Notes under the pieces: generated by a model | What the model was told of the DNA's origin: nothing | What the model saw: the letters and a program-made list of their open reading frames with translations, nothing else | Databases searched by the model: none | Program-made: the position numbers and the translations under genes | Assembly: GCA_900312665.1 (NCBI GenBank) | Contig: ONZQ02000003.1 | Location: 888,648 to 952,647 of the forward strand | DNA length: 64,000 nucleotides | Reading direction: 5' to 3' | Origin: Cephalotrichum gorgonifer | Lineage: Eukaryota; Ascomycota; Sordariomycetes; Microascales; Microascaceae | Part shown: piece after piece, positions 30,147 through 41,606 of the stretch | How the letters are laid out: each line of letters begins with the position of its first letter | Numbering within the stretch: the stretch's first letter is position 1

Positions 30147-33100
30147 CTCTCTGATAGCGAGGGACAGGCTGGGGAGGTTCGGGGCCGCATGTACATAGGG
30201 TTGATTATCTTGTCGTTTTTACTCGTTGTATAATCGGCACATTTACCTTGCAAGCTGTCGGTAGATCATAACTCATCCTCTTTATAAGAACTTTGCCACT
30301 TCTGTTCCAAAGTGCCCTGGTTTCAGCAAAATTTTCATCACTGGCATGTCCTGGGGCTCAATAGCTCCGTATTTCCTTACGTATCTTAAGCCCACAGGCG
30401 CCATTGGCGACCACTTCTGTTGAATCGCTACCAGGCCCGTCTCTCGCGAAGAACATTGGCGAGAGCAATACGGAGAGGTGAGCCGTGCGAGATAATGGTA
30501 AGATAAAGGATATCATCAGTAATATCTAGTAGAAGATATGCTATATAACTCAAGATATCATACTACTGAAGGTAGGTTATATATCACGAAACTACTAATT
30601 CTTATCGTTCTTTACTCGTAGGCTCCCTACAACCTTCTTTCGTAGTAGAATGTGCCCCACTGTAGGTCAAGTATATACAAGTGACATGATAGTTGCAAGC
30701 CTATGCCCAATACCTACATGTATCTTTTAGTCCTGACATGAGGGTGATTTTTAACTTCCATTTTCCGTCGGGTTATGGAGAACCGCCCTAGAACTGCCTA
30801 GACTCGTCGGTTTGCCGGTCAGTTGGCACAATGGCCACACTGGCCGTCCGAGTTGGAGCCGATGCTACGGAGGGTCGACGCGGGTTGTACTAGGGTTTGC
30901 TTTACAGTGTGTTCGGGCGAGATATATTTGCCTGAGGTGTTTCCGGGGACGTCTGGACCCGAGGCATCTTTGATAGCTAGTCCACACATTCAAGCATGTA
31001 TGAGTACGTGCACGCTCGATCCGCCAGAGTGCCCCAAAGAAATAGACTTTAACAGTCTATCCAAACTCTACCTGCCTCCTAGAAAAACACTGGTATCCTT
31101 AGCCATGTAGGATATGGACGTCCGTGGGATTTTACCAAGGCAACTTCCCACGTGGGTTCTTTTGATTCAGGGTTGCACATCTGTCGGGCGTAACGACAGG
31201 GCGAGCTTAGGCAATGACGTAATGTTTGAAACCCTCCTACTCATACTATCACTCGTCGCAACAGGCTTCGAGCACGTTGCATATCACCACTAGCAGGGTT
31301 TTCCGCGTCCAGGGCACCAATTACACGACTTGTGAATATCTTGTACCATGAGTACCTGTAATATCATCTCAAGCATGTGAAATGCCAGCTCCTGGCTTTC
31401 GGTGCATGCTGTGAGCTAGATTCCATCAAGTCAAGAGTCGATGATGAGTATTTCCCGGATAAAGAAGACTTCGGCGGTTACTTGGCGGCGATAAAAGAGG
31501 CTGCTGCAAGCAGTACGCCTTGATTTACTTGCAGTAATGCTCATGCTCGTGCTGGTATATGCGCATCACCGAAGAGGGGCTCTTGACCTCGACTTCGATA
31601 TAGGACCCTGTCCGGGGATAGATCGACTCCTCACCTCAGGAGAGGGGTCATACATACATTTGATCTTCACCGCCGTCTAAGCCGGGCACACTAGAAGCGG
31701 GGTATTTAGGTATTAGGGGCCTGGACCCTAGATAGGCTTTAGGTACGCCAAACTTAGCCTCCAGCCGAGTGGGTCGATCTCCTGCAAAAGAAGACAATTA
31801 GTGCAAACTCACTTTTAAACTTCCAGCACGCAACCTGGATTTGCCATGTGGATCCGTTTCAAAGAGGAGGAATCCTCCTTGTACTTGTACGAGCGAGTGA
31901 CGAGGGCGTCCCCTAGTTTGCGATGTAAAATGGATGAGACGGCCAGGATACGAAAAGAGAAAGAACAAACTCCCCCCACCGTAATTGGATATTTTAGCCC
32001 GAGCGAGTAATAGTCTTCATTCGAGCCTCAACTCAACTTCCAGTCACCGCCGTCACCGCCGCCCCCAATCCCACATCCTCCTGCAGGCAGGGTTCACTCT
32101 TCATTGCCGCAGGGAGGTGAATCGTCCATGCAGGCCCCGTGGGGGAGCGCCGATCCTTTGCCACTGTTGACGTCACCGCTCTCTGTAGAGCAGCTCCAAG
32201 CAAGCCCGGGCACGCAACAGGTTGACAGAGACCAGCTTATTGACGATTCCCTCTCACATATGCTTACCCCATAGTATACTCGTAAGACTCGCGTGCGCCC
32301 TTGGTCTCGATATGATAATTAGTCCGGCATATTCGCACCACCTTCTCGTGTGGATACGTTCTTGCCTGCTGCTAATACGAGTGGTTGAGGTAAGTGCGAA
32401 AGTCTGAGCACGGGGCGTTCGTTATATACAAGTATGCATATGGACGAGGAATGAATGGTGGCTACGGACGGCCGCGGCCCACCGGCAGGACACGGCGACT
32501 CACCATTCGGGAGGCACGGGGACGCCTGTTATTGTTTGTACCCGTATCATCATCACCTGAAGCATTCCATCATTCGGCGGAATGTCGGAATAGAGCCTCA
32601 CCGCTTGCACCTAACGTAAATCAACGGCCAGGCCAAGGCAAAGAGATCAGAGAGATGGGTCTTGAATCTCACGCTTGCCATCATCCTGCAGCTGGCCCCT
32701 CCCCCCTCTTTCGAAAGTCGCAAAATACGAAACTCGGCTCATAATCTGACGCACCCGTTACTTGTAAACGCCCCCCTCCTTGTAGGGTCATGTGAAGCAC
32801 ACAAAGGCTCCAAATGTGCTTGGCTGCAGACCACCTTGCAGACCTGCCAGAAGCGAGGACGGGTCGGAGAGTCCTCGGTGTTCTCGGTATTTCCGGGTTG
32901 TTCTTTTCCTACTGTATGAAGAAGAGAACTTGTAAAAGGCAATATTCCCGTATTCGGAAGAACACACGATCCCTCGGTGAGGTGGTGGTGTCGACAGAGG
33001 TGAGCAAGCAGATATCACTCGTACAAGTATGGTTTATGCATTAGTGTGAAAGGGGAAGTAAGTGGCTGATGATCGTAATTGCAGGGGTAGCTCGGAGCTT

Positions 33101-34242
33101 GGTTTCGTCGGCCAAGGCTTGGGTGCGTGTCGAGGGTGGTCACCGGCGCCTTTAGCGCCTTATCTCCCCACCTCACACCCACCACCCCCTCTTCACATGT
33201 GCTATCCAGCGCCCTATAATACTTTGTACTTTCAGCTGTGCCGCCGGTGGTGCCCGCGGTCATCTGCGCAGATGCCCGCCACTGATTAACCACGCCCGTT
33301 GCACGCGCCGCGCCAAGCGGCAGGATATTAGTTACGGGACGAACCCACCTGTTCACAGGTCATGGTAGTACCTACCCATTTCCAATACCTTAACCTAGCT
33401 ACCCTTGTAACTCGTACTCATGCAAGTAAAGTAGGTGGTAGCACGGTACCCTTGCGTCCCACCTGCCATATTAACAATACGACCCTCAGGGTTTCTGTAT
33501 CTCGTCTCTCCAGGTACTTGCCAACCTTGTTTCCAACCACTTCCACTGCCTTGAATTTTGGTGATATGCGGTCATGGATCGATCGATGATCACCACCCGC
33601 TCCTTGGCCTTTTACACCTCTGTTTCTTCTTAGTCACCTCGTTTCCTCACTTCTTTCCCGAGGACGAAAAGATAAAAACCCCTTTGTCGTCCCGGCAGCC
33701 ATACGATGATAGTTCTTCGCTCCCATCCTCGGTGATAGCTCTTGGTGTACGAGCTCCTGTACATGCTCGTACTAGCTACAAGCAGGTACGCCCGCCGCAG
33801 CGCCACCGACCCCACAGTGGACACTGCACCCCGACAGGGAGCGGATCACTTCGCCTCCACCCCAAGACATACTTGTACGTCTATTATTCCATTCCTCAAC
33901 GACGGATTGCGCCCTAGACTGTCTTGGCCGCCAGACGATTTTAGACTCGAAACCCTCCTCCTTTCTCCTCCCTTCCTCTCTATTTGTTTACTTCCTCATC
34001 CCGCCTGCCCATTGTCGTTTCACACCACGCTCTGTCGTGTCTGGATTAAAGGCCAGAAACAGAAAGCCGGAGCTAGCTCTAATAGAAAAAGGGTTTCGTC
34101 TTAATCCATAGCTCTCACCTCTCACCTCTCTTCCCTCACTCAAGCTCTACTGGCCCGACTCCATACATACAACCATTCGCCGACGTGGCCGGCCCGGTTG
34201 TTCGTTCTGCCCCACCACTCCCCGGGGGACGACACCCACGAA
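30147..34242. other. gene-poor 4.1-kb intergenic region
   Basis: No open frame here carries a domain, signal sequence or consistent coding look. Base composition is patchy: an AT-rich block at about 30480-30620 sits inside otherwise mixed sequence. Copies of the TACTTGTACGAG motif lie at 31879-31893, 33018-33030 and 33869-33880, and a CRE-like TGACGTCA is at 32168-32175. The pyrimidine-rich 33900-34240 stretch is the probable 5' UTR of the MFS gene. It may contain decayed transposon or non-coding transcripts, which I cannot show. Confidence 0.5.
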
Positions 34243-36660
34243 ATGGCTGGCAATGGCCGTTGGAAGAGCCTATTCCAGAGGAAGAGCCCCAAGGGATCGG
34301 AGGACGGACCGGATGTCACTCCCAGCGGGATACCGAAGTGGAGTATGGGGGTCTTGAACGACGAGAAGACCATCGAAGTGCCTGGTAAGCCCCGTAGAAT
34401 TCATCCAGCCCGGCTTCTGCGTCCTCTAACCCGCCCGTGCAAGGTTCCGTGCTGCTTCTCGCCAGCGACCACAACGAGCCTCTTGGTCTACAGCACGCCC
34501 CCGCGAGGACTTCCCAGTCTTCGTTCCCGACGTCGTACTCGAGTCGCCCCGGCACTCCGCGCCAGAGTACCTCGTCTAGACCTGCAGCACCCGTGGAAAG
34601 AACGCCCGTCCTCAAGAAGACGGACAATGGAGAGATCATCCTGAACCCCCAGCCCGAGGATTCTGCGAATGATCCACTGAACTGGCCAACATGGAGGCGG
34701 GATGCCGCTTTGCTATCCTTGGGTTTCTACTGTATGGTCGGCGGTGGAATCACTCCGCTCCTCGCCGCAGGATTCCCGGACGTTAGTCGCGACTACGACG
34801 TGGAGGTCGAGACGGTGGCACTCACAACGGGCCTGTACATGCTGGGCCTTGCCCTCGGTTCGGTAGTCTGGTCGCCCACTGCTATCTTGTACGGGAAGCG
34901 ACCAGTATACCTGGTGAGCGCCGTCATCTGGATCCTCACCTGTGTGTGGTGTGCTCTATCGCCATCCTTCCCGTCACTCGTCGTCGCGCGCATCTTCCAG
35001 GGGATAGCGGTGAGCCCGGTTGAATGTCTGCCGTCCGCCACCATCGCCGAGATCTTCTTCCTCCACGAGAGGGCCTTCCGGATTGGGATATACACGCTAT
35101 TGCTCCTGGGTGGGAAGAACTTGATTCCCTTGATTTCCGCTCTCATCATTCAGAGCCTCAACTGGCGATGGGTCTTCTGGTACGGACCTCCACATGTTGC
35201 CGCCCTCGAACTGTTCCATGTCGCTAACTAGATCGCACAGGATCATCGCATTCATTGTCGCCTTTGGAGGCGTGATGCTCTTCTTCTTCGTTCCGGAGAC
35301 GTTCTGGGATCGGACGCCCGCCCCGAAGCCTCGCGGCCCGTCCGCTCGCCCAAGTTTCATGCGTCGCATCTCATCCCGCTATGGGGACCATCACCACGAA
35401 CCAAGCGCGCACCCCCCCGTGGTGCTCGAGCCTACTGCGGAATCTGAGCCGCCAACCGAATCGTCTGCGCCTCCGGCCGGCACCGTTGAAAAGAGTTCGG
35501 GAGCAGGTGACTCGAACGAGGTGAAGGGGGACAAGAGCGAGCCCGGCCCGAGACATCCGCGTGTAGGCTTCGCTCTGGAGGACGGGCAGACCGACGATGA
35601 CCTTAGCGCCGGGCACTCTCACGAACAGCAGCCGGGATCAGATGAACACCCAGTGCCGGAGCAGTCTAGTCCGGCAGCCGCGGGTCCTGTACAGCCTACA
35701 GCCCCCGTCCAAGATCAAGAGAAACTGGCGGCCATGAAGAGAGACGCGGAGAAGGATACGTCCGCCCCCGCTTCCGTCGACACCGGTGTCGTGATCGATC
35801 CGGCATCGCGATATACCGCCCAGTCCAGCGAGGAGAAGGCAGTTCCATATCAGCCTGAGGGCGGACATACCTACACGACTGCCCTGAGATACCAACCCGC
35901 GCGAACCTTCGTCCAGCAACTCCGACCTTACCACGGGCGTCTGTGCAGCGACAACTGGTTCAAGGTCATGCTACGCCCCTTCGTCCTATTCGCATACCCC
36001 GGGATCCTCTGGTCCGCTGCCGTATATTCCTGCTCCGTCGGCTGGCTAATTGTCATCTCTGAGTCTATGGCGCTGATCTATCAGAACCCCGATTCTTATA
36101 ACTTCAACGCTCTGCAGACGGGCCTGGTCTACCTCTCTCCCTTCGTTGGCGGCCTCCTCGGCACAGCCGTGGCGGGTAAAGTCTCCGACATCATCGTAAA
36201 GGCCATGTCCCGGCGTAACGGGGGGCTCTACGAGCCCGAGTTCCGCCTCGTGATGGCTGCCCCTATCCTCGTTACTACCGTTCTCGGCCTCATGGGCTTC
36301 GGGTGGTCCGCCGAGAAAGGCGACCACTGGATTGTGCCTACCGTATTCTTTGGCATCATCTCGTTCGGCTGCTCCCTGGGCTCCACGACCTCCATCACCT
36401 TCTGCGTCGACAGCTACCGCCAGTATGCGGGAGAGGCGCTCGTCACGCTCAACTTCAGCAAGAACTTCTTCCACGGGCTTATCTTCAGTCTGTTCTTCAC
36501 GCACTGGATGTCCGACGACGGGCCGAAGATGGTGTTCATCTGGACGGGGATCATCCAGCTGATCCTGATGCTGACGACTATCCCACTCTACATCTACGGA
36601 AAGAGGGCTCGCATGTGGACGGTGAGGAAGAATCTCGTTGAGAAGCTTGGCAAGCGTTGA
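34243..36660 (+). CDS. MFS transporter, DHA1/Hol1-like
   Basis: Exons 34243-34384, 34444-35179 and 35241-36660 give 765 residues. Introns of 59 and 61 nt have GTAAGC and GTACGG donors, and the second has a GCTAAC branch site. The cytosolic N terminus (about 115 residues) is Ser/Pro-rich. Six transmembrane helices follow, with a motif-A-like loop (SPTAILYGKRPVYLVSA) and WRWVFW before the intron. A long hydrophilic loop (about residues 312-528) begins VPETFWDRTP and is rich in Glu, Pro and Ser, and is followed by the second six-helix half starting near LRPFVLFAYPGI. The PETFWDRTP signature and long central loop are typical of fungal Hol1-like DHA1 carriers. Yeast Hol1 transports polyamines and cations, but substrate cannot be read from sequence. 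The loop is a likely phosphorylation/ubiquitination platform. Confidence 0.88.
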
Positions 36661-37058
36661 TTTAAACTCGCGTCGTTTCTGGCGTTATTTCGTTGATTTC
36701 TTTCTTGGTGTTTTTCATGGTCGTTTGAATTTAAATTGGACTCAATACGATGAATGCATGGCATCCATTTGCATATAAGGGAGGGGCATGTTTGGATTTG
36801 GACGTTTCCTCTTGGCATTATCAAGTGTTGGCGGTTCTGCATTTCGGGCATACCGGATGACATAGACGCATTATACATCATTACTCGCAACGCGACAATT
36901 TGGACATGGATGTAATGTGCAAAAGAAGTGTGAATTTATACGCCGTGCCTATTACCTAATCCTTACCGCCCCTTCCCTTTCCTTCCAACGCCATACCCAC
37001 GGCAGGAATCATCATCACAGTAGCAAAACAAGAAGGGCGCGTGGCATCACCATTGACC
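36661..37058. other. short convergent 3' intergenic
   Basis: About 400 bp between the convergent MFS and sos7 genes. It is AT-rich with no coding sequence seen. Confidence 0.7.
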
Positions 37059-37892
37059 CTATGTATCCAGTGCCTGGGTGAGCACGACCTCACTAGCCCT
37101 CCACCACCTCCCCCTCTCCTCGAGGTCATCCTCCACCCCGCCCAACGCGTTCTCCTTCCGCCTCCTCGCCTCCCTCGCCGCGGCACCGCTGGTCTGCCTC
37201 TTCGCCTCCAGGCTCTGCACCTCCGCCCCTAGCCTCTCGAGCTCCTTCTTCTTCCTCGGGAGCTTGGCGCGCAGCTGCTCCAGCTCGCGGTCAAGCTTCG
37301 CCTGCTCGGCCTTCCGCTCGTCGACGAGCTCCCGCGTCCTGCCCAGCGGTAGCGACATCTCCGGCCCCTCCCCCGTCTCGTGCAGCTTCCTGAGCTCCGC
37401 TATCCCCTCCTCCAGCTCCGCGATCTTCTCTGGCAGCTCGCGGAGCTGGATCGTCTGCGTCTCGATGCCCTCGTGGCGCCTGCTGAGGTCCCTCCCGCGC
37501 CTCTCCAGCTCGGCGACCAGGTCGGCCATCTCGACCTTCAGGGCCTTGAGGCGCCTCTTGGCGCCGACGTTCTCCTTCTCCAAGGCCACATTCTCCTGCG
37601 GGCTGACGATGAGGGGCGGTTCGCCGACGATGGCGCGGATGAACTTCTCCTTGGTGACCTGCTCGACGTAGCTGAAGCGCAGCTTCGAGAAGAGCTCGCG
37701 ATAGTGGGAGAGGTCGGCCTCGAGGGAGGACGGGGTCGGGGCCTCGGTGAGGGAGGAGCTCGAGGCGTCGGAGGAGCGCGGGCGAGGTTCCGTGGAGACG
37801 GTCGTGATGGGCTCGGAGAGCTTGAGGATCGAGAGGGGTTGCGATTGGAGGGATGAGAGGGCGGCGAGGATTTCGTCTGTTGACGATGCCAT
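37059..37892 (-). CDS. sos7: kinetochore protein Sos7-like
   Basis: Single exon, 277 residues. After a Ser-rich N terminus comes a segment LEADLSHYRELFSKLRFSYVEQ, followed by TKEKFIRAIVGEPP (about residues 58-92). This is the pattern I associate with the fungal Sos7 family. Residues about 100-250 form an almost continuous coiled coil rich in Glu, Arg, Lys and Leu, with a short Pro/Gly break near 178-186. The C terminus is basic and ends in a Trp-Trp containing helix. In fission yeast Sos7 works with the Spc105/KNL1 complex (counterpart of Zwint/Kre28) at the outer kinetochore. The minus-strand gene is divergent from the neighbouring RS-rich gene. Identification rests on the N-terminal pattern plus coiled-coil layout, so a different coiled-coil protein is possible. 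Confidence 0.72.
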   Translation of the reverse strand: MASSTDEILAALSSLQSQPLSILKLSEPITTVSTEPRPRSSDASSSSLTEAPTPSSLEADLSHYRELFSKLRFSYVEQVTKEKFIRAIVGEPPLIVSPQENVALEKENVGAKRRLKALKVEMADLVAELERRGRDLSRRHEGIETQTIQLRELPEKIAELEEGIAELRKLHETGEGPEMSLPLGRTRELVDERKAEQAKLDRELEQLRAKLPRKKKELERLGAEVQSLEAKRQTSGAAAREARRRKENALGGVEDDLEERGRWWRASEVVLTQALDT

Positions 37893-38853
37893 CTTCGCGG
37901 CGGCAATTGCTTGAGGGCGGTTGGGAGGTTGTCGTGTATCGTCGGACTCGTTCGGACCCTTGGAGGGTCTGCGCCAGTGGAAACGGTGGGGTTTAGTGGA
38001 CCGTGTGCCTTGTTTCTGAATGCGCTTCTTCTAGATTTCCCGATAAGGTTGGGGCGGTGGGTGGACGCGCAAAAGTGAATGTGTTGACAACGGCGTGACT
38101 GCTTGGTTTCAAGGCGGTCTAGGACGTGGGCGGTGTTGTGTAGCGGGGAATCAAGTGGTGCGAAGGACAGAAGAGTTGATGTCGTCGTCGCGATTTCTGC
38201 CCCGCGACGTACTCGTCGAGACTCTTGTGTGTTTACTTTCACCCCAAAATGGAAAGGCGGTGACCCGGTCTAACAGAGTAGCTGCATGGATCAAGGGTCC
38301 GAGAACACAACAGGGCGGTCGGAAGCGGCAGATGCGTGTCACCAGGCGGCAGCCGGCAGCCGGCAGGGCCAAGGCCGCCAGTCTCGAAGTACATCCATCC
38401 CCGAAGCCAATCGCGGGGCCGGGAATCCGTCGAAGAATGAGGCCTCTCCTGTAATACTCCTACTTGGACGGGTACGAGTACAAGTACAACTAGATCTAAC
38501 GGGGATAAGAGTATTAACTGGCGAGGTGTCCCTTCCCGGCGCAAGGATTTGGATTCCTCCCCGGATCGCGGAAACAGCCTTCTTTCTTCTTTCCTACCAC
38601 ATTGTTTACGTTCCTATCGCCACCGAATGGCCCTCCCTAGAACCTACTCCGGAGCAAAAGAGAACACCAGGCGACCACCTTCCTCTTCTAGGTTTCCGAC
38701 CACTCGCGAACCTTCCGGTCAATCGACCCTCCTTTCCTTCCCCACGAGGCCGCCACGCAGGGCCCATATGGGCAAGGAATTCTTTGCCCCTTGGTCCTTC
38801 TGAATACCTTCCCTCCAACACCAACTCCCACGGGCACCCCCGGGTATCCCAAG
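37893..38853. other. divergent promoter region, 0.96 kb
   Basis: Lies between the divergent sos7-like and RS-rich genes. It contains a GTACGAGTACAAGTAC motif at 38472-38487. No gene seen; frames at 38095-38803 are short, overlapping and without domain. Confidence 0.6.
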
Positions 38854-40064
38854 ATGGCCAACGACGAACTCCTCACCGATGAATACGTCGCAGGCCTCCT
38901 CGCCAAGGACGCCCAGGACTGCTCCCTCAAGTTCTCCACCATAGGCATGGACGCATACCGATCCGACAAAAAGTACGTCTACACAACCCACAGCTCAAAT
39001 TTGGGGGGCTCTGTGACCTAACCACCTTGGCTCTGGCCGGAAAAAAAATTAGGCCGGCGAACCTACCCAAGCCAAACACGCGGTTCCTGCGAAACGTCAT
39101 AAAGGATACGAACAGTCACAACGCCGCCCTCCTGGCGAAGGAGGCCGCCGAGTCGCGGGCTCGGCTCGAGAAGCTAGGCGGCGGGGGGCGGGGGAGGACG
39201 GCGAAGCCGGGGGATGTTCGCAAGCGACAGATCGGGAGCATCAACGCTATACTTGGAAACAAGGCGCCGAAGCGTTCTGCCGAAGAAACGTCGTCGCATA
39301 AGGGATCGAGGCGCGACTTGGAGGAAGGCGCGAGGCGCCGTGATGGGGCTGGGAAGCCAGATAGAACGCGGGACGGGCGGGATACCGAACGGGGTAGGCA
39401 CAGCCGCGAGGAGGACGCCTCGCACAGGCGAAAGCGGAGGAGACGCGACGGGTCGAGCTCCGACGAGGACCGCCACCGCTCGCGCAGGGGGGAGTCGACG
39501 CACCGGAGGCGGTCCAGGTCACCGTCCCGGAGAGAGGAGAGGAGGCACCGCGAGCGATCCACGTCACGACATAGACGCCCAAGAAGCTCAAGGTCCCACC
39601 GCGACTCGGATCGCCACCGCGACAGTCGGAAGAAGTCGCCGGAGCCAGTGAGGGAGAGAGACCGCGACAATCACGAGAGCGACTCGGACCCCCTCGAGGA
39701 GTTCATCGGCCCGGCCCCGCCTCCGAAGTCCCCCATCCGCACCAAGGGCCGCGGCACGATATCGGCGTTCTCGGGCATCGACCAGCGCTTCGCGGCCGAC
39801 TACGACCCCAAGCTGGACGTCGACTTGGATGCGGATGTGGACCCAGGCGGCAAGGGGGACTGGTCGGAGGCTGTCGAGGCATTCAGGGATCGCCAGAAGC
39901 TCCGGCTGGCGCAGGAGGAGAGGATGAAGTCGGCGGGGTTCTCGGAGGAGGATGTAGGGAGGTGGAAGGACGCCCGGGGGGAGAAGACGGAAGCGGATGT
40001 GAGGTGGGCAAAGGCGGGAGAGGAAAGGGAGTGGGATATCGGGAAGGAGCTTGGATCTGACTAG
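38854..40064 (+). CDS. RS/Arg-rich nuclear protein, probable splicing-associated
   Basis: Two exons, 38854-38972 and 39053-40064, give 376 residues. The 80-nt intron uses a GTACGT donor, a CTAAC branch site and an ATTAG acceptor, and joins YRSDKK to PANLPKPNTRFL. Residues about 41-75 carry a conserved-looking KPNTRFLRNVIKDTNSHN segment followed by an Ala-rich helix. Residues about 120-255 are dominated by Arg-Ser, Arg-Asp and Arg-His repeats, an RS-like domain. A short acidic linker leads to EEFIGPAPPPKSP and RGTISAFSGIDQRFAADYDP, then a C-terminal helical region with Trp and EERMKSAGF. Filamentous-fungal proteins of this pattern are commonly labelled pre-mRNA-splicing factor 38B-like. A spliceosomal role is plausible from the RS domain but unproven. 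Confidence 0.8.
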
Positions 40065-40498
40065 GTGCCGGATTACTCGTCCAGGACGACCTACCTCGTT
40101 CGGGGAAGAGACCGCCCAACTCGGTTGTTGGGCGGTGCTTGAAGTGTCACTCCGGGTGTGGTTTTGGGGCTTACATTAACAGCGGTAGAGGAGCACGGCG
40201 TTTATCATGCTTGTTTATGATGGGACGACGTCTAGAAGAATGTGACAATTCTCGTCTATGACGATCGGGTGGCTCACCCAATATACGTCTGGAATACAAT
40301 TACAATCAACTATTTCCAGGACTATTGTATCGTGTGCACTGTGTGAAGCTGAACTGCCATTCTAGAGACCAACAAAAAAGTGAACCAGTTTCGTCCCTTC
40401 TTACCTATTTCTCGACTTCTCCTGCTCTTGAGCTGGGGAGAGTCAAAACAGCAGGCAGAAAAGACGAAGGCCAAAAAGTTAAAGAAACAGTTGAAATA
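40065..40498. other. intergenic, 0.43 kb
   Basis: 3' flank of the RS-rich gene up to the tRNA-Asn. No coding sequence seen. Confidence 0.6.
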
Positions 40499-40571
40499 CT
40501 TCCCCACCAAGGGTCGAACTTGGAATCTTCCGATTAACAGTCGGACGCCTTAACCATTTGGCCATGGAGAA
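40499..40571 (-). tRNA. tRNA-Asn(GTT), no intron
   Basis: Read on the minus strand, the acceptor TTCTCCA pairs with TGGGGAA with one G-U, and the discriminator is G. Positions 8-9 are TG. The D arm is GCCA...TGGTTAAGGC. The anticodon stem TCCGA/TCGGA encloses loop CTGTTAA with anticodon GTT. The T arm is CCAAG-TTCGACC-CTTGG. It is very close to yeast tRNA-Asn in layout, with no intron. Confidence 0.95.
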
Positions 40572-41606
40572 TTTGATGATGGAAAGTCCTGATGACTGTG
40601 CATATAAACGTTGGCTCGTTCTCCCATCTCATTGGCTCCATCGACTTGCACGATATGCGCCCGGGAAAAAATAGCTCTACGCTACCGGAAAATACGAAGT
40701 GAGAAAATGATATGTCTCAGGTGGTATAGGCTTAAAATTTTAAGGGAACTAAATTCAACCCTAAACACCAAGGATTATTGCGGCTATGCATGGTTTCTGT
40801 CGGGTGAACGGTGGCAAGTCGCGGGTTGTGGGTGCAATAACCGATGTACGAGTAAGTATTAAAGTACGTGCAGGATTGGGCATCGTGTAAATCGTGTAAG
40901 TCGACCGGCGGACCTTCCCACAGGTATCGGGGAAATCGGGGGCAGCGCCTGCTTGTGCTACCGGAGGAGTCCTTCAGCTGCACCTGCCCTGCCAGACAGG
41001 ATCCATGGTTGAAGTCGCATTTGGAGCTAAGACTAAAGTTCCCATGTAAGGAGCGCTCTTTTTTGTCACCCCTCCTCGGTTTCTTTCTCTCTCGAAACCT
41101 CATGCGGGGGAGAGCAAGAGAGCCTCTCAACTCAATTTTTTACTTTCCCCGCAAGAGAGAGAGTTTTTTCCAGCGAGCTTATATTCGGGTATCCTACGCG
41201 TGCAGAGACCTGAGGCCAGAGACGGGAGAAAACCATGGGGAGGCGAGGTGGACACGGTTCCTCGCTTGTTTTCCTCTACTCCTCCCGCCTTCTTCGTTCT
41301 TTGTTCGTGAGAAGGAGGACTCTCCCTCGGATTCTCTTTGGACACGGTTTCTTACCCTCGGACCTGCCTCCCACCCTCCCTCTTCCCGCAGAATAATTTC
41401 TTCAGGGAAGACTTTCTTTATCTCCCCTTTGTCGCGGAGATTTGATATCCGAGACAGCGAGAGACAGAACGGGCAAAGAACCTACTACTCCTAGAAAAGC
41501 AACCCCCCTCGCATTACCTAAATTCGGATCTCTACCCCGAACGGCTTATACGGACCTTTTCCTCTTACACAGCTTTATACACCCAGACCACCACGGTCTG
41601 CTCACT
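40572..41606. other. intergenic, 1.03 kb; promoter/5' leader
   Basis: Upstream of the hypothetical gene at 41607. The last 500 bp are pyrimidine-rich, as in fungal promoters and 5' UTRs. The coding frame is open upstream of 41607 to 41442, but the composition there looks non-coding. No other gene seen. Confidence 0.55.

Noticed and set aside
32168..32175. Perfect CRE/ATF site TGACGTCA
   Set aside because: About 2 kb from the nearest start codon, and an 8-mer is expected by chance in a 64-kb window, so it is noted but not claimed as functional.
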